Positions 16,946-27,290 of a stretch of DNA of 64,000 nucleotides are shown here, one piece after another. This DNA is from Hyphomicrobiales bacterium (GTDB lineage Bacteria > Pseudomonadota > Alphaproteobacteria > Rhizobiales > Beijerinckiaceae): the NCBI GenBank assembly GCA_930633495.1, contig CAKNFJ010000001.1, positions 2,415,001 through 2,479,000 on the forward strand, read 5' to 3'. The translations under genes were made by a program, and so were the position numbers. A model generated the notes under the pieces. It was not told the DNA's origin. It saw nothing but the letters and a program-made list of their open reading frames with translations, and did no database searches. Positions within the stretch are counted from its first letter, which is position 1; each line of letters opens with the position of its first letter.

Positions 16946-18205
16946 ATGACGCAGATGCTTCCTTCCGCCACTGTCCTCGGTGCCCGTGCCTTTGCCGCCC
17001 TCGACGGCCTCAACCGGTTCAGCGACGAGCCGGGCAAGCTGACCAGGCTCTATCTCTCTCCCGCGCACCGTCAGGCGGCCGAATGGGTCAAGGGCGCGAT
17101 GGAGGTGGCCGGTCTCACCGCCTTCATCGACGCCGCCGGCTCGGTGCAGGGGCGGCGCGAGGGCACGGTTCCCGGCGCGCCTTCCGTGCTGATCGGCTCG
17201 CATATCGACACGGTGAAGGATGGCGGACGTTTCGACGGCAATCTCGGCGTCGTCGCCGGCATCCTCGCGGCACAGGCCCTGCGCGATGCGGGGATCAGCC
17301 TGCCCTTTCCGCTCGAGGTCGTCGCTTTCGGCGACGAGGAGAATGTGCGCTTCCCGACGCATCTGTCGACCTCCGAGGCGCTGGCCGGCGGTTACAATTC
17401 CGCCTGGCTGGAGGCTCGTGACAGCGACGGCGTGAAGCTCGGCGACGCGCTCACGGCCTTCGGCGGAAATCCTGACGCAATCCCGGCCCTGGCGCGCAAG
17501 CCCGGCTCGATCCAGGCCTATCTCGAAGTCCATATCGAGCAGGGTCCCGTCCTGGAGGCCGAGAGCGAGCCGGTCGGCATCGTCACCGCCATCAACGCCC
17601 AGAGCCGGGCGCGGATCCGCGTCACCGGCGAGGCCGGCCATGCCGGCACCGTGCCGATGGCGCTGCGCAAGGACGCGCTGACGGCCGCCGCGGAGATGGC
17701 GCTTGCGCTGGAGCAGATCGCCGCCGCGCATGAACTCGCCGTCGGCACCGTCGGCGTGCTGCGGCCGGAACCCGGCGCGACGAATGTCGTGCCCGGCGCC
17801 GCCGAATTCACCATCGACTACCGCGCCCCGAAGAACGAGACGCTGGCGGCGATGGAAACCGCCATCCGCAGCCGCTTCGCCGAGATCGCCGCGCGCCGCG
17901 GCGTCGGGCTCGACATCATGCCCTATGCCGCGGCCAAGGCCGTGCCGATGGAACCGCGCCTGCAAGAGGCCTTCGCGGCTGGAATCGCGCGGACCGGCAG
18001 CAACATCGCCGGCCGGCGGCTGCCCTCCGGCGCCGGCCACGACGCCATGGTGATGGCGGCGGTCGCGCCGACGGCGATGCTTTTCGTGCGCAACGAGAAA
18101 GGCATCAGCCACTCGCCGCTCGAAAACATGACCGAGGCCGACGCCGGCATCGCGATCAAGGTTCTGCTCGAAACGATTCTGGAACTAGCCGGGCGCTCAA
18201 AGTAG
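16946..18205 (+). CDS. Allantoate amidohydrolase / N-carbamoyl amino-acid hydrolase family (M20)
   Basis: This 419-residue zinc hydrolase shows the family metal-binding motifs in order: [15 protein letters not shown], a GDEENVRF block, [20 protein letters not shown] and [11 protein letters not shown] near the C-terminus. The family hydrolyses ureido or carbamoyl groups, as in allantoate, ureidoglycine or N-carbamoyl amino acids. The sequence alone does not fix the substrate, and no purine-catabolism genes are adjacent. It stands 80 bp before hemA on the same strand. Confidence 0.88.
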   Translation: MTQMLPSATVLGARAFAALDGLNRFSDEPGKLTRLYLSPAHRQAAEWVKGAMEVAGLTAFIDAAGSVQGRREGTVPGAPSVLIGSHIDTVKDGGRFDGNLGVVAGILAAQALRDAGISLPFPLEVVAFGDEENVRFPTHLSTSEALAGGYNSAWLEARDSDGVKLGDALTAFGGNPDAIPALARKPGSIQAYLEVHIEQGPVLEAESEPVGIVTAINAQSRARIRVTGEAGHAGTVPMALRKDALTAAAEMALALEQIAAAHELAVGTVGVLRPEPGATNVVPGAAEFTIDYRAPKNETLAAMETAIRSRFAEIAARRGVGLDIMPYAAAKAVPMEPRLQEAFAAGIARTGSNIAGRRLPSGAGHDAMVMAAVAPTAMLFVRNEKGISHSPLENMTEADAGIAIKVLLETILELAGRSK

Positions 18206-18285
18206 AAGAATTCCAGCCGCGACACCGCGCACCATTCCGCAAGGGCCCGGAAGGGCTTAGGAGAGGCGCGCCCCAGGAGGCTGGA

Positions 18286-19497
18286 ATGGATTTCGAAAGT
18301 TTCTTCCGCGAAGAGCTGGACGGGCTGCGCAGCGAGGGCCGCTATCGCGTCTTCGCCGATCTGGAGCGCAAGGCCGGCCACTTTCCGCTCGCGACCTATC
18401 ACGGCGAGAGCGGGCCGCGCGAGGTCACCGTCTGGTGCTCGAACGACTATCTCGGCATGGGCCAGCACCCGAAAGTCCTGGCCGCGATGCATGAAGCCCT
18501 GGACGGCAGCGGCGCCGGCGCCGGCGGCACGCGCAATATCGGCGGCACCAATCACTACCATGTCCTGCTGGAGCGCGAGCTCGCCGACCTGCACGGCAAG
18601 GAAGCGGCGCTGATCTTCAATTCCGGCTATGTCGCGAACTGGGCCTCGCTCTCGACGCTGGCCGCGCGCATTCCCGGCTGCATCGTGCTGACGGACGGGC
18701 TGAACCATGCCTCGATGATCGAGGGCATCCGCCATTCGCGCGCCGAGAAGCATATCTTCGCCCATAACGACCCCGCCGACCTGCGCCGCAAGCTCGCGGC
18801 GCTCGATCCGAACCGGCCGAAACTGATCGCCTTCGAGTCGGTCTATTCGATGGATGGCGACATCGCGCCGGTCCGCGAGTTCTGCGACATCGCCGAGGAA
18901 TTCGGTGCGATGACCTATATCGACGAGGTCCATGCCGTCGGGCTCTACGGGGTCCGCGGCGGCGGCATCTCGGAGCGCGAGGGGCTAACCGACCGGCTGA
19001 CCCTGATCCAGGGCACGCTGGCGAAATCCTACGGCGTGATCGGCGGTTATATCACCGGCTCGGCTGCGCTCTGCGACTTCATCCGCAGCTTCGCCTCCGG
19101 CTTCATCTTCTCCAGCTCGCTGCCGCCCGCCGTGGCGGCGGGCGCGATCGCGGCGATCCGGCATCTCAAGGAAAGCTCCGTCGAGCGCGAGCGCCAGCAG
19201 GACCGCGTCGCGGCGCTGCGCGGCAAGCTCGACGCCGCCGGCATCCCGCATCTCGCCAATCCCAGCCATATCGTGCCGGTGATGGTCGGCGAGGCGAAGG
19301 CCTGCAAGGCGATCAGCGACGAATTGCTCGCGCGCTTCGACATCTATGTCCAGCCGATCAACTACCCGACCGTGCCGCGCGGCACGGAGCGGCTCAGGAT
19401 CACGCCCTCGCCCTTCCATTCCGACGCCGATATCGACCGGCTGGTGGCAGCACTCGGGGCGATCTGGGCGCGGGACGGGCTGAAGCGGGCGGCCTGA
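18286..19497 (+). CDS. hemA: 5-aminolevulinate synthase (ALAS)
   Basis: This 403-residue PLP enzyme condenses glycine with succinyl-CoA to give 5-aminolevulinate, the first step of alphaproteobacterial heme synthesis (Shemin pathway). Visible features are [12 protein letters not shown] near the N-terminus, the [13 protein letters not shown] glycine-rich loop, [10 protein letters not shown], and the PLP lysine at about residue 247 in [14 protein letters not shown] lies 5 nt before the ATG, a very strong ribosome site. A large palindrome follows the gene and separates it from the convergent truB. Confidence 0.96.
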   Translation: MDFESFFREELDGLRSEGRYRVFADLERKAGHFPLATYHGESGPREVTVWCSNDYLGMGQHPKVLAAMHEALDGSGAGAGGTRNIGGTNHYHVLLERELADLHGKEAALIFNSGYVANWASLSTLAARIPGCIVLTDGLNHASMIEGIRHSRAEKHIFAHNDPADLRRKLAALDPNRPKLIAFESVYSMDGDIAPVREFCDIAEEFGAMTYIDEVHAVGLYGVRGGGISEREGLTDRLTLIQGTLAKSYGVIGGYITGSAALCDFIRSFASGFIFSSSLPPAVAAGAIAAIRHLKESSVERERQQDRVAALRGKLDAAGIPHLANPSHIVPVMVGEAKACKAISDELLARFDIYVQPINYPTVPRGTERLRITPSPFHSDADIDRLVAALGAIWARDGLKRAA

Positions 19498-19546
19498 GGG
19501 CGGTCAGCCTCGCCACCCGCGACATGTCTCGAACGAAGTGCGAGTC

Positions 19547-19637
19547 GTCATGCTCGCCCTTGTGGCGAGCATCCACGTCTTCTTCGATGCAGTGCGGTGT
19601 TCAAGACGTGGATGCTCGCCACAAGGGCGAGCATGAC
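19547..19637. repeat. Perfect 35-bp-arm palindrome (REP-like)
   Basis: The arms at 19547-19581 and 19603-19637 are perfectly complementary over 35 bp around a 21-nt spacer. It opens GTCATGCTCGCCC and closes GGGCGAGCATGAC. The left arm is identical to that of the copy at 196. It lies between the convergent hemA and truB and could terminate both. Confidence 0.92.
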
Positions 19638-19646
19638 GGCCTTTCT

Positions 19647-20594
19647 TCAGAGATTGAAAACCCGGTGAGGGACGAACTCGCCGTTCTGGACAGAACCCGT
19701 CGAGACCAGCGTGCCCGCACAGGTGGCGTAGGCGGCCTCAAGCTCGATCGGCGCTCCGGCACCGCGCAGCAGGGCGCTCTGGCCGCGCTTGAGGCGGGCT
19801 GCGGCGTCACGATGGATCATGATCTCCGGGATCAGCGTCAGCGCCGCCTTGACCGGCTGCAGGGCCGCCAGCGCGCTCTCCGGGCCTTCCCGCAGCGTCT
19901 CGACGCTGGCAGCATCGGCAACCAGGAAGGGGCCGACGCGGGTACGGCGCAGATGCGCGACATGCCCGAGGCAACCGAGCGCAAGGCCGAGATCGCGGGC
20001 GATGGCGCGGACATAGGTGCCCTTGCCGCACTCGGCCTCGAAGGTGGTGGTGGCGCCGTCATGGCTCACGATCGACAACGCATCGATTTCGACCGGGCGA
20101 GCCTCAAGCTCGACCTCCTCGCCGTCGCGGGCAAGGTCATAAGCACGTTCGCCGGCGATCTTGATCGCCGAGAATTTGGGGGGCGTCTGCAGGATGGTGC
20201 CGGTGAAGCGCGGCAGCAGGGCCGCGATCGCGGCAGCATCCGGGCGCTCATCCGAGGTCGCGATGACGCGGCCTTCGGTATCGTCGGTATCGGTCTGCGT
20301 GCCCCAGGCCACGGTGAACTGATAGGCCTTGCGGCCGTCCATGACGAAGGGAACGGTCTTCGTCGCCTCACCGAGCGCGATCGGCAGCAGGCCCGAGGCC
20401 AGCGGGTCGAGGGTGCCGGCATGGCCGGCCTTGCGAGCCGAGAAGGCGCGCTTGACCACGGCGACGGCATGGGTCGAGGTCATGCCGACCGGCTTGTCGA
20501 GCACGACCCAGCCATGGACGTCGCGCTTCTTCGGACGAGGCGCCGGAGCGCTGTCCAAATTGCGGGCGGCTTCGGAATTGCTCTCAGCGGTCAT
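19647..20594 (-). CDS. truB: tRNA pseudouridine-55 synthase
   Basis: This 315-residue enzyme makes pseudouridine 55 in the T loop of tRNAs. The core motif [16 protein letters not shown] carries the catalytic Asp63, and [13 protein letters not shown] and [12 protein letters not shown] are the other family blocks. ATG 20594 lies inside the end of rbfA (11-nt overlap); GTG 20600 is an alternative. It is the last gene of the rimP-nusA-ylxR-infB-rbfA-truB run. The rpsO gene that usually follows lies about 30 kb away. Confidence 0.95.
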   Translation of the reverse strand: MTAESNSEAARNLDSAPAPRPKKRDVHGWVVLDKPVGMTSTHAVAVVKRAFSARKAGHAGTLDPLASGLLPIALGEATKTVPFVMDGRKAYQFTVAWGTQTDTDDTEGRVIATSDERPDAAAIAALLPRFTGTILQTPPKFSAIKIAGERAYDLARDGEEVELEARPVEIDALSIVSHDGATTTFEAECGKGTYVRAIARDLGLALGCLGHVAHLRRTRVGPFLVADAASVETLREGPESALAALQPVKAALTLIPEIMIHRDAAARLKRGQSALLRGAGAPIELEAAYATCAGTLVSTGSVQNGEFVPHRVFNL

Positions 20595-21024
20595 CGTCAC
20601 GGTCGTCTTCGTGGTCCTGGTCGATCTTCAGGCGCTGGACCTGCGTGTCGCGGCGCACAGCCTCGGTGTCGAGCAGCGCGTCGATGCGCTCGGCCTCGGC
20701 GAAGCTCTCATCAGCGCGGAAACGAAGATCCGGCGCATATTTGAGATTCACCCGATGGGCGATCTCGCCGCGCAGGTAGCGCTTGTTGGCGTCGAGCGCC
20801 TTGAGCACGGGGCCGGTGTCCAACCCGCCGAGCGGCATGATGTAGCAGGTCGCGAGCTTGAGGTCGGGCGAGAGCCGCACCTCGGGCACGGTCACGACAT
20901 GCTTCGCCAGCACATCGTCGTGGATGTCGCCGCGCGCCAGCATCTCGGCGAGAGCGTGCCGGATCAGCTCGCCGACACGCAATTGCCGTTGGGACGGGCC
21001 GGAAGGTTTTGCAGGTTTGGCCAT
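20584..21024 (-). CDS. rbfA: 30S ribosome-binding factor A
   Basis: This 146-residue cold-shock and 16S-maturation factor has the KH-like core ([20 protein letters not shown], then [19 protein letters not shown]). The acidic Asp/Glu/Arg tail at the C-terminus is common in this order. It binds helix 1 of 16S rRNA during 30S assembly. The start ATG 21024 gives the expected N-terminus. It lies downstream of infB across a 152-bp gap containing a palindrome. Confidence 0.95.
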   Translation of the reverse strand: MAKPAKPSGPSQRQLRVGELIRHALAEMLARGDIHDDVLAKHVVTVPEVRLSPDLKLATCYIMPLGGLDTGPVLKALDANKRYLRGEIAHRVNLKYAPDLRFRADESFAEAERIDALLDTEAVRRDTQVQRLKIDQDHEDDRDDDR

Positions 21025-21118
21025 GGTTCTCGTTTCTCCGGGATCGGACCGGACCAAACGTCCCGGCAGGCCGGGCCCGCCGTCTCTTCGAAGATGAGGC
21101 GCCTGACGCGCTCTTCTC

Positions 21119-21152
21119 GTCACGAGATGGCCGGGACGAGCCCGGCCATGAC
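21119..21152. repeat. Short palindrome between infB and rbfA
   Basis: GGCCGGG and CCCGGCC sit inside a GTCA...TGAC frame. This compact member of the palindrome family interrupts the infB-rbfA junction and may modulate downstream expression. Confidence 0.7.
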
Positions 21153-21176
21153 GCGCTGTTTCAGTAAGCGAAGCCC

Positions 21177-24020
21177 TTACAGGCTGCGCTTGATCTCCTC
21201 GACGCGATAGCACTCGATAACGTCGCCGACGCGCATGTCCTGGTAGTTCTCGAAGGCCATGCCGCATTCCTGGCCGGCCACGACTTCCTTGGCGTCGTCC
21301 TTGAAGCGCTTGAGCTGGCCGAGCTTGCCCTCGTGAACCACGACGTTGTCGCGGATCAGGCGGACATTCGCGCCACGCTCGATGGTGCCGTCGGTGACGC
21401 GGCAGCCGGCGATCTTGCCGACCTTGGAGACGTTGAAGATCTCGAGGATCGACGCGTTGCCGAGCATGGTCTCGCGGAGCGTCGGCGCCAGGAGGCCCGA
21501 CATCGCATCCTTCACGTCATCCATGAGGTTATAGATGATGTTGTAGTAGCGGATCTCGACGCCGGCCCGCTCCGCCGCCTCGCGCGCTTCCTTGTGCGCA
21601 CGGACGTTGAAGCCGACCACGACCGCGCCCGAAGCCTGGGCGAGCGTGACGTCCGACTCGGTGATGGCGCCGACGCCCGAGGAGAGAACGCGGGCGCGCA
21701 CCTCGTCGTTGCCGACCTTCTCAAGCGCACCGACGATGGCCTCGACGGAGCCCTGCACGTCGCCCTTGACGACCAGCGGGAACTCCTTGCGGCCAGCGCC
21801 TTCCTTGAGCTCGCGCATCATCTCGGCAAGCGAACGGCCGGCGCCGGAAGCGGCACCGCGGGCAGCCTGACGGTCGCGGCGCTGACGCTCGCGATACTCG
21901 GTGATCTCGCGGGCACGCGCTTCCGACTCGACCACCGCGACGCGGTCGCCGGCCTCGGGCGTGCCGTTGAAGCCGAGCACCTCGACCGGCATGGAGGGCG
22001 GAGCCTCCTTCACCTGGGCGCCGGTATCGGCGATCAGCGCACGGACGCGGCCCCATTCGGCACCCGCCACGACGATGTCGCCGGTGCGCAGCGTGCCGCG
22101 CTGGACGAGAACCGTGGCGACCGGGCCGCGGCCGCGATCGAGCTTGGCTTCGATAACCGTGCCTTCGGCGGCGCGATCGGGATTGGCCTTGAGATCGAGA
22201 ACTTCGGCCTGCAGCGCGATCGCTTCGAGCAGCTTGTCGAGGTTGTGGCCGGTCCTGGCCGAGACCTCGACCTCCAGCGTCTCGCCGCCGAGCGACTCGA
22301 CCTGGATCTCGTACTGCAGCAGTTCGGCGCGCACCCGGTCCGGGTTCGCATCGGCCTTGTCGACCTTGTTGATCGCGACGATCAGCGGCACGCCGGCCGC
22401 CTTGGCGTGATGGATCGCCTCGGCCGTCTGCGGCATGACGCCATCATCGGCCGCCACGACCAGCACGACGATATCCGTCACCTTGGCGCCGCGGGCGCGC
22501 ATCGCCGTGAAGGCGGCGTGGCCCGGGGTGTCGATGAAGGTCACCTGGCTGCCCAGCGGCGTCGTCACCTGATAGGCGCCGATATGCTGGGTGATGCCGC
22601 CAGCCTCGCCGGTGACGACCTTCGTCTTGCGGATCGCGTCGAGCAACGAGGTCTTGCCGTGGTCGACATGGCCCATGATGGTCACGACGGCCGGCCGCGA
22701 CTCGAGGGTCTCGTCGGTGTCCGGCGTATCGAACAGGCCTTCCTCGACGTCGGATTCGGCGACGCGCTTGACCGTGTGCCCCATCTCCTCGGCGATGAGC
22801 TGGGCGGTGTCGGCATCGATCACGTCGGTGATCTTGTGCATCGCGCCCTGCTTCATCAGCAGGCGGATGACGTCGACGCCGCGCTCCGTCATGCGGTTGG
22901 CGAGTTCCTGGATGGTGATCGTCTCGGGGATGATCACCTCGCGCATCACGCGCTCTTTCTGCGCGTCGGAGGCCCGGTGGCCGGTCATGCGCTGCACGCG
23001 GCGGCGGAAGGACGCGACAGAACGTGTCCGCTCGTCGTCGCCGCCCGTGGCGGTGGCGAGCGTCAGGCGGCCGCGCGGCTTGTCGTTGTTGCTCTTCGGC
23101 ACCTTGGGCGCCGCCGGAGCCGGGCCACGGCCGGCGCCAGCACCGACACCGGCGCGGCGGAAGGCGGCGCGGACATCGACATCACCATCCGCACGGTTGC
23201 GCGGTGCGCCGCTCGACGGCGGAGCCTGCCGGGTCGGACGGGCGACGGCCGGCTCGGCCGGAGCCGAGGAATCCACGCGCGGCGGACGCGGCGAATCGGA
23301 ACGCGGCGGACGGGAGTCCAGCCGCGGCGGGCGGGCGCCGGTGTCGCGCATCGGCTGACGCGGCGTGAACTCGCGCGGACCGGAGGGAGCCGGGCGGCCA
23401 TAATACTGGGTCGGCTGCGGCGCCGGCGCCTGGGTCTGGGCCGGAGGAGCGGACTCACGCGGAGCGGCAGGAGGCGCGGCCGGGCGAGCGACCTGCTCGT
23501 CGCGCTGGCGGGCGGCGCTTTCGGCGCGGCGCTTCTGCTCGTCGTCGTGGCGACGGCGCTCTTCTTCCTGGCGCTGGCGGGCCGCGGCGGCCTCGCGCTC
23601 CTGACGCTCGCGCTCGATGGCGGCGGTGCGCTGGCGCGCCTCCTCCTCGGCGATGCGCCGGGCCTCGGCCTCGGAGCTGCGCGCCTCGGCAAGGGCGCGC
23701 TGACGGGCGTCCTTCTCCTCATCGGAGAGGGTGCGCAGCAGCATGCCGCCAGCCGGGCGCTGCGGCGCAGCCGGCTGGGACGGAGCGGCCGGACGGGGCG
23801 CAGCCGCCTGCGGGGCGGGGGCCTGCGGCGCGCGCGGCGCGACCGGCTCCTTCACCTCATGGCCGGCGGCGCGGCGCTTGACCTCGACGACGACCTGCTT
23901 CGAGCGCCCATGCGAGAAGCTCTGGCGAACAGTGCTCTGCTCGACAGGCCGCTTCAGCGACAGGGTCTTGGGCGGGTTGACGGTGAGTGTCTTGTCGCCC
24001 GGGTTCTTGGTATCGGTCAT
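21177..24020 (-). CDS. infB: Translation initiation factor IF-2
   Basis: This 947-residue GTPase places initiator tRNA on the 30S subunit. The N-terminal 340 or so residues are low-complexity (Ala, Pro, Arg, Gln and charged coiled coil), followed by an IF2_N block. The G domain has GHVDHGKTS at about residue 449, DTPGHAAF and [10 protein letters not shown]. Domains II to IV complete the C-terminus, where CRVTDG and the [17 protein letters not shown] block are seen. The start ATG overlaps the ylxR-like gene stop (ATGA). Confidence 0.97.
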   Translation of the reverse strand: MTDTKNPGDKTLTVNPPKTLSLKRPVEQSTVRQSFSHGRSKQVVVEVKRRAAGHEVKEPVAPRAPQAPAPQAAAPRPAAPSQPAAPQRPAGGMLLRTLSDEEKDARQRALAEARSSEAEARRIAEEEARQRTAAIERERQEREAAAARQRQEEERRRHDDEQKRRAESAARQRDEQVARPAAPPAAPRESAPPAQTQAPAPQPTQYYGRPAPSGPREFTPRQPMRDTGARPPRLDSRPPRSDSPRPPRVDSSAPAEPAVARPTRQAPPSSGAPRNRADGDVDVRAAFRRAGVGAGAGRGPAPAAPKVPKSNNDKPRGRLTLATATGGDDERTRSVASFRRRVQRMTGHRASDAQKERVMREVIIPETITIQELANRMTERGVDVIRLLMKQGAMHKITDVIDADTAQLIAEEMGHTVKRVAESDVEEGLFDTPDTDETLESRPAVVTIMGHVDHGKTSLLDAIRKTKVVTGEAGGITQHIGAYQVTTPLGSQVTFIDTPGHAAFTAMRARGAKVTDIVVLVVAADDGVMPQTAEAIHHAKAAGVPLIVAINKVDKADANPDRVRAELLQYEIQVESLGGETLEVEVSARTGHNLDKLLEAIALQAEVLDLKANPDRAAEGTVIEAKLDRGRGPVATVLVQRGTLRTGDIVVAGAEWGRVRALIADTGAQVKEAPPSMPVEVLGFNGTPEAGDRVAVVESEARAREITEYRERQRRDRQAARGAASGAGRSLAEMMRELKEGAGRKEFPLVVKGDVQGSVEAIVGALEKVGNDEVRARVLSSGVGAITESDVTLAQASGAVVVGFNVRAHKEAREAAERAGVEIRYYNIIYNLMDDVKDAMSGLLAPTLRETMLGNASILEIFNVSKVGKIAGCRVTDGTIERGANVRLIRDNVVVHEGKLGQLKRFKDDAKEVVAGQECGMAFENYQDMRVGDVIECYRVEEIKRSL

Positions 24021-24706
24021 TCCGCGTTCGGTCCTGCCGGTTCGGTCGTGTCTTCGGTGTCGTTCTGGTCGGATGCGGCGGTATCGTCCGTCCGGTACCG
24101 GACGAGCCGACGCCAGCGCGAGAGGACACCCTCGGCCGCTGGTCCCGGAGCAAGCGCGGCATGTATCACATGTGCGCGCCCCAACGCCAATTCCAAATCC
24201 GCCGCCGTGAAAATCGCGACGACGGGCAGTCCGCGGGCCTTGAGCCCTTCGGCCTCGCGGGCCGCCGCCAAGCGGCGAACGGCCTGGCCGATCTTGCGCT
24301 TTCCATCCTCGGCGCCATCGCTGGCGGCGATGACGGCGTGGCAGCGGCCGGATTCGATCAGGGCCTCGACCTTGGCGAAGCCGGCGGTGACGAGGCCAGC
24401 CTTGTTGGCCATCGACAGCGCCTGCAGCGCATCCCGGTACATCAGCCCGTCAATCCTGTCCGGCAAATCCGCCGGAACCAAGACCTTCGCCTTGAGCGAG
24501 CGCTCGAAGGCCTTGCGCTTGATCGCCTCTGCCACGGTCTTGCGGCTGAGGCTCGCCCAGACGCCGCGTCCGGGCAGCTTGCGCCGCAGATCCGGCACGA
24601 GCACGCCGTCCGGGCCGGCGACGAAACGGATCAGCTCGTCAGGCGCCTTCACGGCCCGCGTGACGACGCAGCTCCGTTCCGGTCCCTCGTTCCGAGCCGC
24701 CTTCAC
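24017..24706 (-). CDS. YlxR-family RNA-binding protein (DUF448) with L7Ae-like domain
   Basis: This 229-residue protein begins with the YlxR fold ([18 protein letters not shown], then LPGRGVWA, a conserved surface motif). It continues into an L7Ae-like segment ([22 protein letters not shown]). The family sits between nusA and infB in most bacteria and is thought to bind RNA; a role as RNase P regulator has been proposed for Firmicutes homologues. The start is GTG 24706, 14 nt after the nusA stop. Confidence 0.9.
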   Translation of the reverse strand: MKAARNEGPERSCVVTRAVKAPDELIRFVAGPDGVLVPDLRRKLPGRGVWASLSRKTVAEAIKRKAFERSLKAKVLVPADLPDRIDGLMYRDALQALSMANKAGLVTAGFAKVEALIESGRCHAVIAASDGAEDGKRKIGQAVRRLAAAREAEGLKARGLPVVAIFTAADLELALGRAHVIHAALAPGPAAEGVLSRWRRLVRYRTDDTAASDQNDTEDTTEPAGPNAE

Positions 24707-24720
24707 CGCGAAAACCCTGC

Positions 24721-26313
24721 TCAGGCCTCGGCCGCCTCGTCGGCTTCCGCCTCAGGCTCCGCGGCCGGCGCCTCGACCCAGCCGGCATGGATGCGGGCGG
24801 CCATGATGATGGCCTCGGCATCCTGGCGCGACAGATCGAAGCCATCGAGATAGCCGGCGTGGCGGGTCGCCTCGCCGTCCTTGCGCTCGGTCCAGCCGAT
24901 CAGGTCGTCCGTCGCGCAGCCTGCAAGATCCTCGACGCTCTTCACGTCGTTCTCGCCCAGCGCGACCATCATGGAAGTGGTGACGCCATCGACCTCGCGC
25001 AAGGCGTCTTCGACGCCGAGCGCGCGGCGCTTCTCGTCGAGTTCCGCCTCGACGGCGGCGAGATGCTCCTGGGCGCGGCTCTGGATCTCGCCGGCCGTGT
25101 CCTCGTCGAAGCCCTCGATCGAGGCCAGCTCCGAGAGATCGACATAGGCGAGCTCCTCGACATTGCGGAAGCCTTCGGACGCCAGCAGCTGGCCGACCGT
25201 CTCATCGACGTTCAGCGCGTTCATGAACAGCTCGGTGCGCTGCACGAACTCCTTCTGGCGGCGCTCCGACTCTTCAGCTTCAGTCAGGATGTCGATGTCC
25301 CAGCCGGTGAGCTGCGAAGCGAGGCGCACGTTCTGGCCGCGGCGGCCGATGGCGAGCGAGAGCTGCTCGTCGGGAACCACGACCTCGATCTTGTCGGCTT
25401 CCTCGTCGAGCACGACCTTGGCGACCTCGGCCGGCTGCAGCGCGTTGACGACGAAGGTCGCGACATCCGGCGACCACGGGATGATGTCGATCTTCTCGCC
25501 CTGCAGCTCGCCGACCACGGCCTGCACGCGCGAGCCGCGCATGCCGACGCAGGCGCCGACCGGGTCGATCGAGGAATCGCGCGAGATCACGGCGATCTTG
25601 GCGCGCGAGCCCGGATCGCGGGCGACGGCCTTCACTTCGACGATCCCGTCATAGATCTCAGGCACTTCCTGGCCGAAGAGCTTGGCCATGAACTGCGGAT
25701 GGGTGCGCGACAGGAAGATCTGCGGGCCACGCGGCTCGCGGCGCACGTCATAGACATAGGCCCGCGCCCTATCGCCGACCTTGAAGGTCTCGCGCGGAAT
25801 CATCTCGTCGCGGCGGATGATGGCTTCGCCACGGCCGAGATCGACGAAGACGTTGCCGTACTCGACGCGCTTGACCGCGCCGTTGACGATCTCGCCGATG
25901 CGATCCTTGTACTCGTCGTACTGACGGTCACGTTCGGCCTCGCGCACCTTCTGCACGATGACCTGCTTGGCCGACTGGGCGGCGATGCGGCCGAAATCGA
26001 AGGGCGGCAGCGGATCGGCGATGACGTCACCGACCTGCGCAGCAGGATTGTGGCGCTTGGCCTCCTCGACCGTGATCTCGATCGCCGGGTTCTCGACATG
26101 CTCGACCACCTGGAGGTGGCGGGCCAGACGCAGTTCGCCGGTCTTGGTGTTGATCTCGGCGTGGACGTCGGTCTCGATGCCGTAGCGCGAGCGGGCCGCC
26201 TTGGCGATGGCGTCCTGCATGGCGTCGACGACGATCTGGCGATCGATCGACTTCTCACGGGCGACCGCGTCGGCGATCTGCAGCAGTTCGAGCCTGTTGG
26301 CGCTGACGACCAT
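24721..26313 (-). CDS. nusA: Transcription termination/antitermination factor NusA
   Basis: This 530-residue RNA polymerase factor has the N-terminal polymerase-binding domain (SANRLELLQIADAVAREK). An S1 domain, two KH domains (VGACVGMRGSRVQAVVGELQ and LAIGRRGQNVRLA) and two C-terminal acidic repeat/helix-hairpin-helix regions follow. ATG 26313 is preferred over GTG 26322 because GGAG lies 8 nt upstream. It begins 5 nt after rimP. NusA often autoregulates its operon through leader terminators, and one is visible upstream of rimP. Confidence 0.97.
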   Translation of the reverse strand: MVVSANRLELLQIADAVAREKSIDRQIVVDAMQDAIAKAARSRYGIETDVHAEINTKTGELRLARHLQVVEHVENPAIEITVEEAKRHNPAAQVGDVIADPLPPFDFGRIAAQSAKQVIVQKVREAERDRQYDEYKDRIGEIVNGAVKRVEYGNVFVDLGRGEAIIRRDEMIPRETFKVGDRARAYVYDVRREPRGPQIFLSRTHPQFMAKLFGQEVPEIYDGIVEVKAVARDPGSRAKIAVISRDSSIDPVGACVGMRGSRVQAVVGELQGEKIDIIPWSPDVATFVVNALQPAEVAKVVLDEEADKIEVVVPDEQLSLAIGRRGQNVRLASQLTGWDIDILTEAEESERRQKEFVQRTELFMNALNVDETVGQLLASEGFRNVEELAYVDLSELASIEGFDEDTAGEIQSRAQEHLAAVEAELDEKRRALGVEDALREVDGVTTSMMVALGENDVKSVEDLAGCATDDLIGWTERKDGEATRHAGYLDGFDLSRQDAEAIIMAARIHAGWVEAPAAEPEAEADEAAEA

Positions 26314-26318
26314 GACGC

Positions 26319-27017
26319 TCACTCCTCTTCGTTATTGTCTTCGTGCGGAGCCGATCCGCGGGCTTTCGTACCCGGTCGCGGTCCCAGCGATTTGCCTCGG
26401 CCCTTCTTCGGGCCGGCGATGTCGTCGGCGGCCGGCATTTCCGGCGGCAGGCCGGATTTGCCGCGACGCAGCGATTCCGTGACGAGCGCATCGGTCAGGA
26501 CCAGCCGCGCCTCGGCAATCAGCCGCATCGGAATGGCGACGTCGCGCTCTTCCTCGCTCTTGGCGTCGTCCCGCGACAGCAGCGCGTCCTCGCCGGAGGC
26601 GCCGCGCAGGATGCCGCGAAAACGCTTGCGGCCCGCGACCGGCTCGCTCGTGTCGATCTTGGTGAGATGGCCGGCCCAGCGCTCGAAATCGCTCGCGCGC
26701 ACCAGCGGCCGGTCGATCCCCGGCGACGAAACTTCGAGATGGTAAGCCGCCTGGATCGGATCGTCGACGTCGAGCGCCGGCGAGACCGCCTGGCTGATCT
26801 CCTCGCAGCCCTCGACATTCATCGAGCCGTCGGGCAGCTCGGCCATGATCTGCACGGTGCAGCCGTTCTGGCCGGTGACGCGCACGCGCACCAGCCGATA
26901 GCCGAGATCCATGATCGCCGGCTCGACGATCGCCGCGACGCGCGCCGCCACGCCGCTTTCGACGACGAGGCGCGCTTCCTGATCGGGCGCTGCTTTCGGA
27001 TCGCTTGGTTCGTTCAT
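26319..27017 (-). CDS. rimP: Ribosome maturation factor RimP
   Basis: This 232-residue protein assists 30S assembly. Conserved blocks are [28 protein letters not shown] and [16 protein letters not shown]-terminal Lys/Gly/Arg-rich extension of about 60 residues goes beyond the E. coli length and is common in Rhizobiales. The ATG at 27017 gives the usual N-terminus. It is the first gene of the operon and is preceded by a leader with a strong terminator-like hairpin. Confidence 0.93.
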   Translation of the reverse strand: MNEPSDPKAAPDQEARLVVESGVAARVAAIVEPAIMDLGYRLVRVRVTGQNGCTVQIMAELPDGSMNVEGCEEISQAVSPALDVDDPIQAAYHLEVSSPGIDRPLVRASDFERWAGHLTKIDTSEPVAGRKRFRGILRGASGEDALLSRDDAKSEEERDVAIPMRLIAEARLVLTDALVTESLRRGKSGLPPEMPAADDIAGPKKGRGKSLGPRPGTKARGSAPHEDNNEEE

Positions 27018-27056
27018 GGCCGGGCCGTCCCGTCTGCCTCCGGCGGGTCGCGGCCA

Positions 27057-27088
27057 ATAAAAAAGAGCGGGCCGGCCGGCCCGCTCTT
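27057..27088 (-). terminator. Intrinsic terminator in the rimP-nusA leader
   Basis: The 26-bp sequence 27063-27088 is a perfect palindrome built on AGAGCGGGCC/GGCCCGCTCT. On the minus strand it runs straight into TTTTTTATT. It lies about 40 nt before the rimP start and after any upstream leader promoter, so it would terminate leader transcripts unless read through. This looks like an attenuator for the operon. Confidence 0.8.
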
Positions 27089-27165
27089 GATCATCGGCGT
27101 TAACCGATACCAGAGCTGTTGGCCGCTTCTTAGTCCGCATCGCGCCGATATGCAAGTTCTGCAAC
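27089..27165 (-). ncRNA. Candidate structured leader RNA of the rimP operon
   Basis: The segment just upstream of the leader terminator can fold through complementary blocks ATCGGCG and CGCCGAT (plus-strand positions 27093-27099 and 27143-27149). With the terminator it would form a short attenuated leader transcript. No tRNA is recognisable here, unlike E. coli where metY heads the operon. Structure and transcription are inferred. Confidence 0.4.
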
Positions 27166-27290
27166 GATTACGCTAACCCGATGGTCATCCTTGGCTGCCA
27201 GTGTGCGGACGGGCGAGAGCCGGACCCGACCAGTTTTGGGCGGTGAACCCGTCTCCCGACCATGGATAGAGCACGCGCCGAGGGCAGAGT

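Noticed and set aside
21333..24806. A very long open frame antisense to infB and its neighbours
   Set aside because: It is a codon-composition shadow of a high-GC gene, with low-complexity Arg/Asp/Gly content and no ribosome site. infB on the other strand is unmistakable.
27018..27290. A tRNA gene before rimP, as in E. coli metY
   Set aside because: I could not find a T-loop (GGTTCGANTCC-like) or an acceptor pairing in the gap; only a leader hairpin is supported.
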